Shown here one piece after another: positions 46,407-57,258 of a DNA stretch of 64,000 nt (positions are counted from its first letter, which is position 1; each line of letters starts with the position of its first letter). The translations under genes and the position numbers were made by a program. The stretch spans positions 8,582,733-8,646,732 of the forward strand of contig OZ022588.1 in assembly GCA_963669155.1 (NCBI GenBank), written 5' to 3'. The DNA comes from Arbacia lixula (Eukaryota; Echinodermata; Echinoidea; Arbacioida; Arbaciidae). The notes under the pieces are model-generated. The model was not told the origin of the DNA. It did not search any database and worked only from the letters and a program-made list of their open reading frames with translations.

Positions 46407-46587
46407 TGTTTGTCTTGTGAGAGCTTTGATTGGTTGTTTTGGATAGTCGCTGAAAATCTTGTGCTCCTTGATTGTTAGGGAGACAAATTGCGAGACAAAC
46501 GAATATCACTACCGATTTATAGTCATGTTACACACTTTTAACCGATCAACAAACTGGAGTGTAATGATGAGGGATAGGATACTGTTT

Positions 46588-46593
46588 AATAAA
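46588..46593 (+). terminator. Candidate poly(A) signal of the BCL10-like gene
   Basis: AATAAA 474 bp after the stop codon and the first such hexamer downstream. Confidence 0.45.
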
Positions 46594-46839
46594 TCTTGAT
46601 TATGCATAGAACGTTTAGACACTTTATTCTTGTTTAACTTTGCAAATTATATTTCCATTAACTTTTACTTGTCTTTATTCACATCGCACAAAAAAAAACC
46701 AATTTTGAATGACGAAATGACAACGTAGCTGTGAACATGCTTATTGTATTGCTCTCAAATTCACCAACACTGATACAAATCTTTTTCTCAAGGGAATGCT
46801 TTCTCACTGCAGCTTGTCATTTTTTGCAGTCCTGGGCCA

Positions 46840-46975
46840 TGTTCCTTATAGGTTTTCAATTATTGTGACTTACCATCAATGGTATCTACCATGGCAACAG
46901 CCAATGAGCTCTTAGTATTGCACATGTTGCCATGGTAGTTACCATTGATGGTAATTTACAATGCTATTTCTCTAC
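46840..46975. repeat. Dispersed repeat, ACCATCAATGGTAAC type
   Basis: The blocks TTACCATCAATGGTATCTAC and GTTACCATTGATGGTAA are inverted about the centre. Related to 20370-20520 and 32855-33010. Confidence 0.55.
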
Positions 46976-48357
46976 TTCGACCACGCAGTTCAATGCCTAG
47001 TCAGTTGAAAATCGCTGCACATAACCATTGCTATGCTTTGCAAAATGGAAAACCACTAGCGACAAAGTACATAAGGGTGAGTAGAAGTGGCAATCCATTA
47101 CATGAGTTGGAATTTAGCGGGGAGTAGAGGGATTGATTGTTTTTTTTTTTTACAAACTTGTTCATCATCAATATTTCATGACTGAATTTATATTATTTTA
47201 CTTACCTTTATGCTTGGTAAGGTTGTAAAATTATTAGACATGGGCAGCAGCATTGTACGAACAGAAAATGAGTATGGATATGTTTGATATTGCGTTCATT
47301 TACTGACAGTTTCATGCATTGTAATAATGTATGATGAATAAATGAATGAATGAATGAATGAATGAATAAATGAATGAATGAATTTATTAACCAAGATTGC
47401 CAAATTTACAAGTCATCACATGATAGGTAAACAAATATAAGATTGAAATGTTTTTCCACTGTCTTTCCATGTTTTAAATAAACTGTACGCTGAATCTGTA
47501 TCACTATGGATGATTGAAATCATGCTTGAAAACAGGTTGCATGTATTCTGGTGAAGTAGCTCTTTGAAGAGATGTCACATGTCATCATTACAGGTATTAT
47601 ATTGGCCGTTTGTGGTTTATCTTGATCATGATGTAATGAGTGATGAGACCCCATTCACCAGCTTCACTTTCAGAAGCCCCCCCCCCCCCTTCCCATAACA
47701 TGATATCTATACAAATAAAAAATATCGCATATTCAGTATTAGATATTAATGATTAGTCATGAGATTATTGTATCATTTTGTTTGTTATTGTTCTAAATCA
47801 TTCGTTTTAGAGGAACATTTATTTTTATTTGGAGAATACAATATATTTCTATCATGCTATGTATCGGGGCATAAAAGGGGTATCTTTGTGTTGGAATAGG
47901 AGGGTGCCGGGTCTGTAGACTCATGAGATAAGCTCTAAATGGAATATACTCTACTCGCCCGAACATTTTGAGGATTTGTGATTTAATCACTAATCACTCC
48001 ACATGTAGATCATTTGAGGGCGAAAAACTTTCAGCAAGTTTCTAACATGGACAATACATGAATTTAAGACCATTGGTAAGAAGATTGCTCATGATCACCT
48101 TCTTGAATACTTTTTTGTCTACTCAGTACAGTATATAATACTTAACACTGTGTGTGCCTGAGTATATGGTGCTCTTTTTTATTTTGGGTGTATTACTTGT
48201 GATTAATTAAATACACATGTAACAAACAAAGACTTAAAAACTCTTGTCGAATGAAGAGCTCAGAAGCTGTTGAGGGAAGATATAATGTGTCTTAGATTGG
48301 GGACGGTCATTGGTCGCTTCAAGCTGGAAATACACTGGTACATGTATTATTGAACTT

Positions 48358-48676
48358 GAAGGGATAGTCCACCATGAAATTAAGCTGGTTTTGATAAAAG
48401 CAGAAACGTGAAAGAAACATATTAGTGAATGTGTGATGAAAATCCGTCAAAAGAAAATCCGTTGTATACTGCATCATTTTACCTGTGCATTTGATACATA
48501 ATTGGAAACACGTGTTTACACACATACCTCTATGGAAAAAAATCCTTCATAAAAAAGAAGGAATTAATGGACTCGTACAGAACGCAACATTTACCATTTA
48601 AAAATATAATTTTCTTATTCTTTGATGTGTCAGATTTTATTGAACCCAACTTAAGTTCAGGTGGACTTCCCCTTTA
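48358..48676. mobile_element. MITE, family A, short copy
   Basis: Ends GAAGGGATAGTCCACC and GGTGGACTTCCCCTTTA. It is internally deleted compared with the 430-520-bp copies. Confidence 0.65.
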
Positions 48677-49276
48677 ATAACTCTTATCGAATAAAGAGTT
48701 CACAAGGAATGGAGAAGAGAGAAGGGGGAGGGAGGTGGGATAGGTACGAGGGGAGGGGAGGGAGTGGAGGATAGGAGGGGGAGGGGGGGGGCGAGGGGGT
48801 AGCGAGGGTAAGAGTAGAGAGGAGAGTCATAGGAATTTTGTTATGTGAAACCTTGCGACGTAAAAATCAGGGAAATGCAGTGTAAATGTAGGGAAGGAGA
48901 GGGGAGGTGTGGGGAGGGGAGGGGGAGAGCGAGGGTAACAGTGGAAAGGAGAGACATACGATCCAGGTTGATCAATTTTGTTATTATGTGAGACTTTGCG
49001 ATGTTAAAATCAGGGAAATATGGTGTAAATGTATTCCTAACTCAAATGCGTGTTTTGGTAACATCTATATCTTGAAAGGTTTTTGTACAAATATTTTCTT
49101 AACACCAGCTCGTTTATATTGAAGATACATGTATACAAATGACGGAAAGAATTGGAAAAAGGTCAAAATAACGATTTCTATGAAAAATGTCCATATATTT
49201 TTTCTATACGAAATAAAATTATCGAGATAATTCTATTTCAGACGTCGAACGTGATTTCGTAAATATTGTTTATATT

Positions 49277-49279
<3 letters not shown>

Positions 49280-49333
<54 letters not shown>
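49280..49333. repeat. (GT)n microsatellite
   Basis: About 26 uninterrupted GT units followed by G-rich sequence. Confidence 0.95.
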
Positions 49334-49337
<4 letters not shown>

Positions 49338-51861
49338 GGGAGGGTGAGGGGGGGGGGGAGGGTGAGCTTGGATCAGTTCGTGTGGGTGTATATGTGTGTC
49401 TATGTGTGAGTGTGGGTGTGTGCATTTTATTTGTGTGCGCGTGTGTATGTGTGTGAGGGTGTTTTGGGGATGGTTGAATTATTTTCTAATTCAAAGCGTC
49501 TTTTAGTAACGCGAATAAACCAAATGCTTATTTAATTATTTATTAATTAATTCTTTTTTTTTAAACATGCAGAGTAGCCACATCAGTGTGCTTGGCACTG
49601 TTCTCCTTGGGGGCCCTGTCTACAAATAACACAATAATACAAAGTAACATGAACATAGATTACACAAACAAATGCTGTAAACCAAAAAGCAGCGTAGATC
49701 AACTGATTAGGAATATCACAAAAGAAGAAGGTGGACCGATGCTTCTACATGCATCACACAAGCGAAACCTCATCAATTGATGACTTAAAATTCTGCGATT
49801 GATACTAAATAGTTAAACCTCGCAAATATGTTGGATATATGAAAAGTATAAAAGTCCTCATACATGTATGATAATGTTGGTGACCAGAGCAATCTTATAC
49901 AATGTCTAGAACTGGACGCTCTATGGAAAGGGGAGGGAAGGAAAATATATGACAATAAAGTCCATTTGGGGGGGGGGGGGGGGGTTAACAGAAAGAGAAT
50001 AATTCCAATGATCTCGATGATTTTGCACTGGGCATGGCGCCTCATCATCGAGTGCCATCTTGATTGTGTGGGGCTGTATTTGGCAATGGAATAGTAAAGG
50101 GAAAAGGTGACACTTCAACACGAGCAAAGGTGTTAACTCCCATTTCCACCCGAATCTTTGGTCTGTTTCCGAACAATATTACAAGCTGCCTTAATAGCAT
50201 AGTGGCCGGTATTTTCTAAAGGCCGTCGCTGGTCGCAGACGACACGATTTTGCGACGAATCTGCAGTCGTAAGGGACCTACAACTGGAAATGTGACGTCA
50301 CTTACGTATACAAATCCAATGACCGGGTCCTGCGATTCAGCCAGTCACAGAGTCGTGCGACTGATCGGATCGTTTCATGTGCGGTGGCCTTAAAAATAAA
50401 CGATTATTGCGCATCATGAAGGAGCTATGGAGCTCCATGGTTTCACTGGCCATTTGGGTCATAGCAAGGACGAATTACGAAGTAGGTACATTCAAATACT
50501 CGAGAATTATCAGTTATTTGGCCAGGCGCAAACGTGCATTCGTGCGCATTTTAAGCTCATAAGTTGAGTACTCACTCCCATGGTACTTTTCCTGCCCTCA
50601 TATCATAGAATTGAGATGACTGAGCCTGTATTAGATCGCCATTAATTATACACGTGCTTCCACACACACATCCTACTAATGACTCTGCAAATATGTAATT
50701 ATTAATTATGAGGTATACATTTACTGCACGAGGTCAAAGCGAATTTCACCCTATTACAGCTATATTAAAAATGGATGGAAGACAACACAAATCCACGCCA
50801 GTGTCGTCGTTTTTGCAGAGGTGTCATCATGGAGATGCCTGCCAGCGATTTATCTGTCAACTGTCTGTTTTGATTGACGTTGCATGGCGATCGTTTGAAT
50901 AGATTCAAGTTTGACCACACCACACACAACTCGAAAAGTGCCGACGAATACTCCGCGAGCATTACTGACCTTCCGTTTTTATCTTGAAGTCAGATCTTGA
51001 TCATGTTTATTACCAATCTGTCGCATTCATTAAGATGAGTATCATTCCGACATGGATTGCTCTGTTGGTATTTAGCGCGGTTGCTGTTTCTGCTCTTATC
51101 TTAAACCAGTGTCTAATCCCTTGGTAGAAAGATATTACCCCGGTATCACCCCCTCCCCACCCCTTTACCCCGCTACCATTATATTCTTCCCGCTGTGTCA
51201 GTCACGTGACCAAGAAACCTAAACATTTTATTTTATCTCTCTGTTGCAAAGAAGTAGCGTCTGAGTATTAAAAGATCATCATTCAAGTAAAAGTGAATAA
51301 ATACTTTGGTTGTTCGGGAGATCGTTCGACGCATCGCACTCCGCTCAGCGATGACCGACATTTAATTTGCATCTTGTTTTACAGGTAAATATTTCTTTCT
51401 CTTTATATTAAATTTTATAGCTTTCTTTATTGCGTTGTGTACTTCAAATTGGTAGTTCTAATCATTATGTATAGTTTTCATGACATATATACATTGTTTA
51501 TAGGAAGAATTGATGTTCCTTAGGAAATGTATTTTTGTTTTCTCTTTCCCTGTCGTTAAAGTCTACAATACCAGGTTTTTTTTTTTGTTGTTTTTTAACT
51601 CAAAGTAGAAGTAGCTCACCTTCTCCCAAAGTGTTCGAGGAGCTTCGGTGATTGTGTAATTTTTGTTTGATATATTGATAAACCGATACTGGAGGCATGA
51701 ACACACACCGAAACGAATCATTTCGTTTGTTGTTACCAAATCAAGTTGGAGTAAGTAAATTCCCAGGAGCGTGGTGTAAATCAATAAATCGGTTTATTAG
51801 GAGGAAACGTATCGAAAAGGAAAAGGGACTAATCAAAGTGAACTACAATAGACCGCTGCAT

Positions 51862-52153
51862 GACCCGTAATCACAATGGTGCTCTGAATTAATACCCGAA
51901 TTAAACCTGGACTTGTTGAGAGGCAAAATAAAACAGCAAGAATAATTATTATTGGTTTAATACCATTTTAGTTTGCCCTCGGAATCACTATGGGATATTG
52001 AATTTGTCCACATAATAATTACAGCGAATAATTATCGAAAGTTGTGATTTTTTGTGACAGGATCAGATGATTTATTTCATGTCGCATAGTTAGTCTCCGT
52101 TTAGTACGCGGTCTAAGTGAAAAAACAAACAAACATCTTTGTGAATCCAGGCC
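51862..52153. mobile_element. MITE, family C, upstream of the receptor gene
   Basis: Left end GACCCGTAATCACAATGG and right end TTTGTGAATCCAGGCC match the 15359-15695 copy. It lies 61 bp before the proposed splice acceptor of the receptor exon. Confidence 0.6.
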
Positions 52154-52213
52154 GTTGAGTTTGAAATCTTTTAATCTATCTTAACACCACAATATTGCCC
52201 CATTTTTTGACAG

Positions 52214-52249
52214 ACGCGGTTTACGTACCCGACGAACACGACTTACACC
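52214..52249 (+). other. 5' UTR portion of the receptor exon
   Basis: An acceptor-like CATTTTTTGACAG ends at 52213, 36 bases before the ATG, suggesting a separate upstream non-coding exon. Motif evidence only. Confidence 0.4.
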
Positions 52250-53728
52250 ATGGAGACCAACTTTTCTTCACCGGTCACAAATGGGACCATATCTTACAGC
52301 AGGGACAAGGCATTGCTTCTCTTTGCCTTCGGGTTGGTAGCTTTCGTGAGCGTGATCGGGAACGCTCTGGTGATCGCATCGTACGCACGAGATCGTATGA
52401 TCAAGAAGGTGCCCGGCAACCAGTTCATTCTCAGCTTGGCCGTTGCAGACCTGTACGTAGGCCTCGTGACGATACCATTCTACATGACTATGATTTCATC
52501 CGGGAAATGGATTTTTGCAGGAAGCTTCTGCAATATATACATCCTGTCCGATTACGCGATAGTGAACGTGTCAGTTTTCATGGTAGTCGCCATCAGCCAC
52601 GACAGATACTTGATGGTGACAAAGAAACTGGGGTATGCTTCTTACCAGACGAAACGCCGTACTAGAATTGTTGCAGTTGCTTGTTGGGTAGTATCTGTGA
52701 TTGGGATTGCAATTTTAATGAAGAGTTTTGAATTCACATTGGAAGAATCAAGCCAATACGCGAATCTTCTGGACGGTGTCTGTACAGCTCGCATATTAAG
52801 AAGCAAACTTGGATCTTTGCTTTTGATTTCATTTGAAGGTATAATCCCCGCCATTTCAATCTTGTACTTTAACCTCGTTGTGTTTTCATGCATTTTTTTT
52901 TCGCACTCGGCAATTTGGACGCTATACAAGTAAACCAACAATGCGTACCATAAGTGAAAAGTGCTCAGTCCAAAGAGTTATCGCCAAATCAAACTTGCTT
53001 CGAAGAGCTAGTGAAGCTAGAAACACCAGCACGGCCAATTTGCATATTGGTAGTCGCCATTGTAAACCTGATGACAAATCCTTTGAGAAGTCTGGGGAAA
53101 CACACTCTTCCGCGTTAACAATGGATTTTGGAAAGTTATCGATTATTTCGACACCTAATATTCCAGGTTGCTATTTGCCAGATGTACGGAATAGCGAGCG
53201 CGACGATGAAATGGATGTCGGGATTGTTACCCAGGGCACTGAAACACGTGATCAAAGTGATGTTGATAACGAAAGAGTACTGACCCTTGATGACGTAACG
53301 ATGCATGGATTTTCTGAACGTTCCCCACAATTGCCCATTGCAGCTTGTGGGTCGTCGGAGCGCCAGGGTACAGCAGCTCCGAACATCGTGACGACTGTTA
53401 AGGTTCTCGTGGCATCGGGGGAATCCATGATGACTAAATGTGCAGATTATGGTCAAGTAGCGAAGCCACTCTCCCAATCAGGAGATGCCAACAACCCAGA
53501 CCATACTAATCGGGGATCTACGTCTTTAGACCAGTCCGGTATAAACGGATCAAGAGAAGAAGTTAGCTTGCGAGAAGCTTCAGCTAAAGGTCATAAGATC
53601 ACCAATGAAATGGATGCTCCTCGGATTCACGAGAGGGGCGAGATGTCCCGGATCCGTCATGCGGCTGTCACCCTGAGCGCGCTAGTGGTAGCGTTCTTTT
53701 TTTGCTGGGCGCCATTTTCCTTCCTTTA
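52250..53728 (+). pseudogene. Receptor 5' part: TM1 to TM6 with a frameshift
   Basis: Open from 52250 to the T9 run (TM1-TM5), then continues in the neighbouring frame from 52902 through the third intracellular loop to TM6 (LSALVVAFFFCWAPFSFLY), where it meets the transposon at the TTA at 53726-53728. Confidence 0.85.
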
Positions 53729-53742
53729 TACCCCCATTCCAC
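53729..53742 (+). repeat. Harbinger left terminal inverted repeat
   Basis: TACCCCCATTCCAC, identical to the reverse complement of 58972-58985 and preceded by the TTA target duplication. Confidence 0.92.
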
Positions 53743-53756
53743 AGAGAATTGGGCTC

Positions 53757-54225
53757 ATCGGTCACTCATCGGAAGCAAAGTTTTTTTCTTCCGGTAACCC
53801 ACCGAAGAGTATCGTATCACACTCCGATGAATCCGATTTGTGTTTGTCGACTATCAGGTCAGTGTCCGACGTGTCGGGCGTAATCCGATGAGGCGAAATC
53901 GTCCGATGAAGGAACTAAGCTCAGAGCTTAGTTCGCCATCGGACGCCATTTCCGGTCGCAAATCGAGTCAGCGTCGGATGAATGTCGAGTCAGTCCGATG
54001 TGTGTCAGAATCGTGTTGTGCAACTATCGGACTTGTCTAGCCGACGTCCGACGGCAATCTGATGAGTGTCCGATGATTTACTGTCATCTGACGCTCATCT
54101 GATTGCAATCGGCGGTCTGCCCGACCGATCGATTGCTGTCCGTTGTGACATCGGAGGGTAATCGCTCATTAACCGAACTGCCATCCGACACATATCGCAT
54201 AGCAAGCGGCGACATCTGAAGGCCA
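53757..54225. promoter_or_regulatory. Left subterminal CCGAT/ATCGG motif cluster
   Basis: About 470 bp with well over a dozen TCCGA, CCGAT or CATCGG cores in both orientations. In Harbinger elements the Myb-like protein binds subterminal motifs and recruits the transposase; that these are its sites is inference. Confidence 0.6.
53912..53934. repeat. 23-bp palindrome in the left subterminal region
   Basis: GAACTAAGCTC, one A, then GAGCTTAGTTC. The outer flanks (CCGATGAAG and GCCATCGG) are also nearly complementary, extending the stem. Confidence 0.8.
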
Positions 54226-54679
54226 ACGGACTATGAAAGGAGGGCCAGCCGACGCTGACTTCACATATTTTCTCGGACACTACACAGCACCAAGATCTTA
54301 AATATGGCTCCAAGAAAAAAACAGAAATGTTCGAGGACAGAAGGCTAAGAAGAGACCTCCCGACACTCCACAACAATCTCAAGTGGCAGAAGAATCCTCT
54401 GTGCCTTCTCCTGAGGATGCAGAGACGGAGGATAGGCCTATTCAGGGCCCAATCACTGCTCAGCCACACGACTCTCCTTGTGTTATTGGTAAGTACAGCT
54501 GAGTTAGGAATATCAAAGTGAGAAAAGCAAGTCAATATGTTTTTATAATGAATTGAATTGTAATTTTGAAATATTTGTAATCAATTCTTATCTAAATATT
54601 TGAAGAATTTTTGAGATGGAATGGAGTTTTATGTAGGCCTAAGTCATGTAAAGCAGTTTTTTCCATTATAAATTATCAG

Positions 54680-55227
54680 GCACCGTGAGGTCAGGCAGCA
54701 CTGCTGCTACCACCACCATCACCACCGTCACCACCGCCACACACTTTACTGCAGGTTCCACATCCACTGCCTCCACAGCTGCTACTCCTGCTACTGCAGA
54801 TGAAGATGACGATGAAGATGAGACAGAAAAAGGCAGAGACACTGATGGAGAAAATGCCCAGCCCCCTGCAAAGAGAAGGCGTAAGGCCCCGAGGCCTCCT
54901 GTCGTCCTTTCCGAAGAAGAAATGGTGGAGGTAGCTGAATTCCTCAAGGAGAACGATAGCCTGTATAACAAATCAAGAGACCTCTGGAGGGACACCCAGG
55001 CCAGAGCACGTCTGTGGGATCAGCAAGGACAGGCCATGGACAAGACGGGGTTGGAGCTGCAACAGTGGTACGAGAGTCTGAGGACAAAGCTTGGACGGCT
55101 AAAGAAGAAAGCACAAAAGAGTGAATCTGGAGCTGAGGTCCTTACTGATGCCAACAAGCGCCTGCTGCAGCTTTTTGACTTCCTCACCCCTCACATGTAC
55201 GTTGTGCAAAGGAGGAACATAGTTAGT
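54680..55227 (+). CDS. Myb/SANT-like domain exon of the Harbinger element
   Basis: Exon between AAATTATCAG and GTAAGT. Begins Thr/Ala-rich, then an acidic patch (DEDDDEDE), a basic PPAKRRRKAPRPP stretch that may be a nuclear localisation signal, then the Trp-bearing helical domain. Confidence 0.8.
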
Positions 55228-55400
55228 GTAAGTATACTTGACAACAAAAAAAAAAACCCCAAAAAATTGTGAAATACATCATATCACGAAAAATGGAATA
55301 AAATTTAACAAAAAATTATTTTGAATTATTTTACATTAACTTTGATTTATATCTTAACATTTCCTCATCTCAAAACATTCTTTGCTTTGTATCTTTTCAG

Positions 55401-56270
55401 CTACAGGAACGTATTGAGGCCAGAGGACCAGCACCTCGGGAGGAGGAGGAAGAAGAAGAGGACCAGGAGCGAGGGGTGGAAAGACAGGTAGAGCCAGCCC
55501 AGCCAGAAAACCAGGAGGAAGCTACCACTAATCAGCAGTCTTTAGATGGAGCAAGGAAGGAAAGCACTCCATTCCCCAGGGGCAGCAGGTACAACAAGTG
55601 TAAGGCACCACAAAAGTCCCCGAGACAGCAGGAGACGGGTGTTCTGGATCATCTTATCAAGAACCAGCAAAACAGCGAGCAGCTGATGGCCCTTTCTGCC
55701 CAGGTGTTGCGTACACTTGACAGGCCCCAGTCACAGCATCCAGACCGTGAGCAGTTCACTAACTACGTCGGTTCGGTGCTGCAGCAACTCCCTGATGACT
55801 TGTATAGGAAGGCAAACAGACTGCTGAGCAACTTCCTCCTTGACATACAAGATGAAGCCAGCACCAGACGCCAAGACTCTCTGTTCATGCAGCATCGACA
55901 CACATCACTGCAACCTCCCTCGGATCCTCCAATAGCAAGACCTGGTACAAGTTCAGGGGTCAGTCAACCCCCCTGCGGAGATGAATGGCAGCCCCCACCA
56001 CACCTTTGGCCTACCAACCCAGTTTCCACCAGCGTTTGGCACTCCATGAAGCAGTCCTACATGGCGAACGTGATACCTGGGATGAACGACCATTCAACGC
56101 CCTCCTACACCACCATGCAGCCACGCTCCGCCAGCGCCCCTTCTCTCTCAGCAGGCAGAAGTTCTAGGGAGTCAAGTGAGTTTAGTATGACAAGCTTCTT
56201 GGCAAGCCTGAATGATTCATCTCAGACGCCCCAGCAGCAGCAGACCCAGCAATGTTCACAGGAAGATTAG
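55401..56270 (+). CDS. C-terminal exon of the Harbinger Myb-like protein
   Basis: Starts LQERIEARGPAPREEEEE in phase 0 after ATCTTTTCAG, runs through a helical segment (VLDHLIKNQQNSEQLMALSA) and a Ser/Pro/Gln-rich tail, and ends with TAG at 56268-56270. Confidence 0.8.
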   Translation, partial: LQERIEARGPAPREEEEEEEDQERGVERQVEPAQPENQEEATTNQQSLDGARKESTPFPRGSRYNKCKAPQKSPRQQETGVLDHLIKNQQNSEQLMALSAQVLRTLDRPQSQHPDREQFTNYVGSVLQQLPDDLYRKANRLLSNFLLDIQDEASTRRQDSLFMQHRHTSLQPPSDPPIARPGTSSGVSQPPCGDEWQPPPHLWPTNPVSTSVWHSMKQSYMANVIPGMNDHSTPSYTTMQPRSASAPSLSAGRSSRESSEFSMTSFLASLNDSSQTPQQQQTQQCSQED

Positions 56271-56571
56271 GGTCACCAAATGCAGAGCAAGGATGGCAAA
56301 AAAATGAAACGAATAAAAGTAATTGTGTTTTTGTTTTCCGGCTTTGGACTTTTTTGTTTATCAGACTTGTCATTAATGAGGAATGAGCCAGGAAGACGAT
56401 GTAGATTTTTTTTTTTTTTTATTAAACATGAGAACAATACTGAGAAGGAAACGAACATAAATCGGTCTTTGTTTTCATTGATTTAGTTTTTAGGAGTTAG
56501 ACCCGTTATCATGTATAAGTTTTTTATCATTGACTTGTGTTTTGCTATGTTTGTAAAGATTGTTTTTGTTG

Positions 56572-56577
56572 AATAAA
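56572..56577 (+). terminator. Poly(A) signal of the Harbinger Myb-like gene
   Basis: AATAAA about 300 bp after its stop codon. Confidence 0.55.
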
Positions 56578-56795
56578 GTACGCACAGGTTGCATATTAAT
56601 GTTTAGAATTATCTTGCGTATGATTTGTCATTCTTGAGTGAAACAAATCATTATTTCCCATCAATCTGTCTCTCTCTCTTAATGCTTTGGTTAAGAAATG
56701 AATACTTGTATTCGACTCCATTAATAAATTCAAATTTGAAGATTTGGAACGTAGAATGAATCAAGAAATAACAATTCAGAAAATACATTGTTCAC

Positions 56796-56801
56796 TTTAT
56801 T
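56796..56801 (-). terminator. Poly(A) signal of the Harbinger transposase gene
   Basis: TTTATT on the + strand (AATAAA on the - strand), about 460 bp beyond the transposase stop codon. Confidence 0.5.
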
Positions 56802-57258
56802 GAACACTATGCAACTCCCTTTTTAGATACATTGCCTTGGCTACAAGCTTCTTTGGCAATTCAAAAACACATCATATCCAAGTACAATAACTGATAATAA
56901 TACTTGATGCAACTCTAATGTAGTACAAAATATTTTGGCAACTCAGTTACTCAGAAACACATCACTTTTATTAACTGATGTGTTTTTTTTTATTGATTGA
57001 TTTTTTAAAATCAATAAGGTTTTTTGCAAATGCAACCTCACGGCATTTTGATTGAATGTTTTTTTACACACAAACATATTAGTCGCCGTTCAGACGACAG
57101 ATCATGAACATTGCTTAATAATTATGACAATTAGTAATTTCAAGGCTCAACATCCATTGCAGTATTCTAACAAATGCTGGCAACAAAATAGTTAATCATA
57201 GTAAGTGTCATCTTTATCTATGTCCACTTCAGGTAACAAAAGTTTATACTCCGTTATC

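Larger units (their letters stand above)
46115..52213. other. Intergenic region between the BCL10-like gene and the receptor
   Basis: No gene supported. Holds a MITE (46234-46406), the likely BCL10-like poly(A) signal (46588-46593), an ACCATCAATGGTAAC-type repeat (46840-46975), a (TGAA)n tract near 47335-47385, C- and G-runs (47677, 49349, 49969), a family-A MITE (48358-48676), GA-rich sequence 48715-48940, a (GT)n tract (49280-49333) and a family-C MITE (51862-52153). A 5' UTR exon of the receptor may end at 51384 (TTTACAG|GTAAAT). Confidence 0.6.
54304..56270 (+). pseudogene. Harbinger Myb/SANT-like DNA-binding protein (one-base frameshift)
   Basis: Three exons: 54304-54488, 54680-55227, 55401-56270; the splices (GTAAGT donors, TCAG acceptors) are consistent in phase. 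The middle exon carries a Myb/SANT-MADF-like domain with spaced tryptophans (blocks SRDLWRDTQARARLWDQQG and ELQQWYESLRTKLGRLKKK), the DNA-binding partner type found in Harbinger elements (cf. NAIF1). The C-terminal exon is Gln/Ser/Pro-rich and may bind the transposase. In exon 1 the frame from the ATG stops after 14 codons; dropping one base from an A7 run (54315-54321) opens it through the donor, for about 533 residues. A different start or a sequencing error would also explain this. Confidence 0.7.

Noticed and set aside
53136..53477. Minus-strand 113-codon frame opposite the receptor third loop
   Set aside because: Shadow of the receptor coding sequence; no start context or domain.
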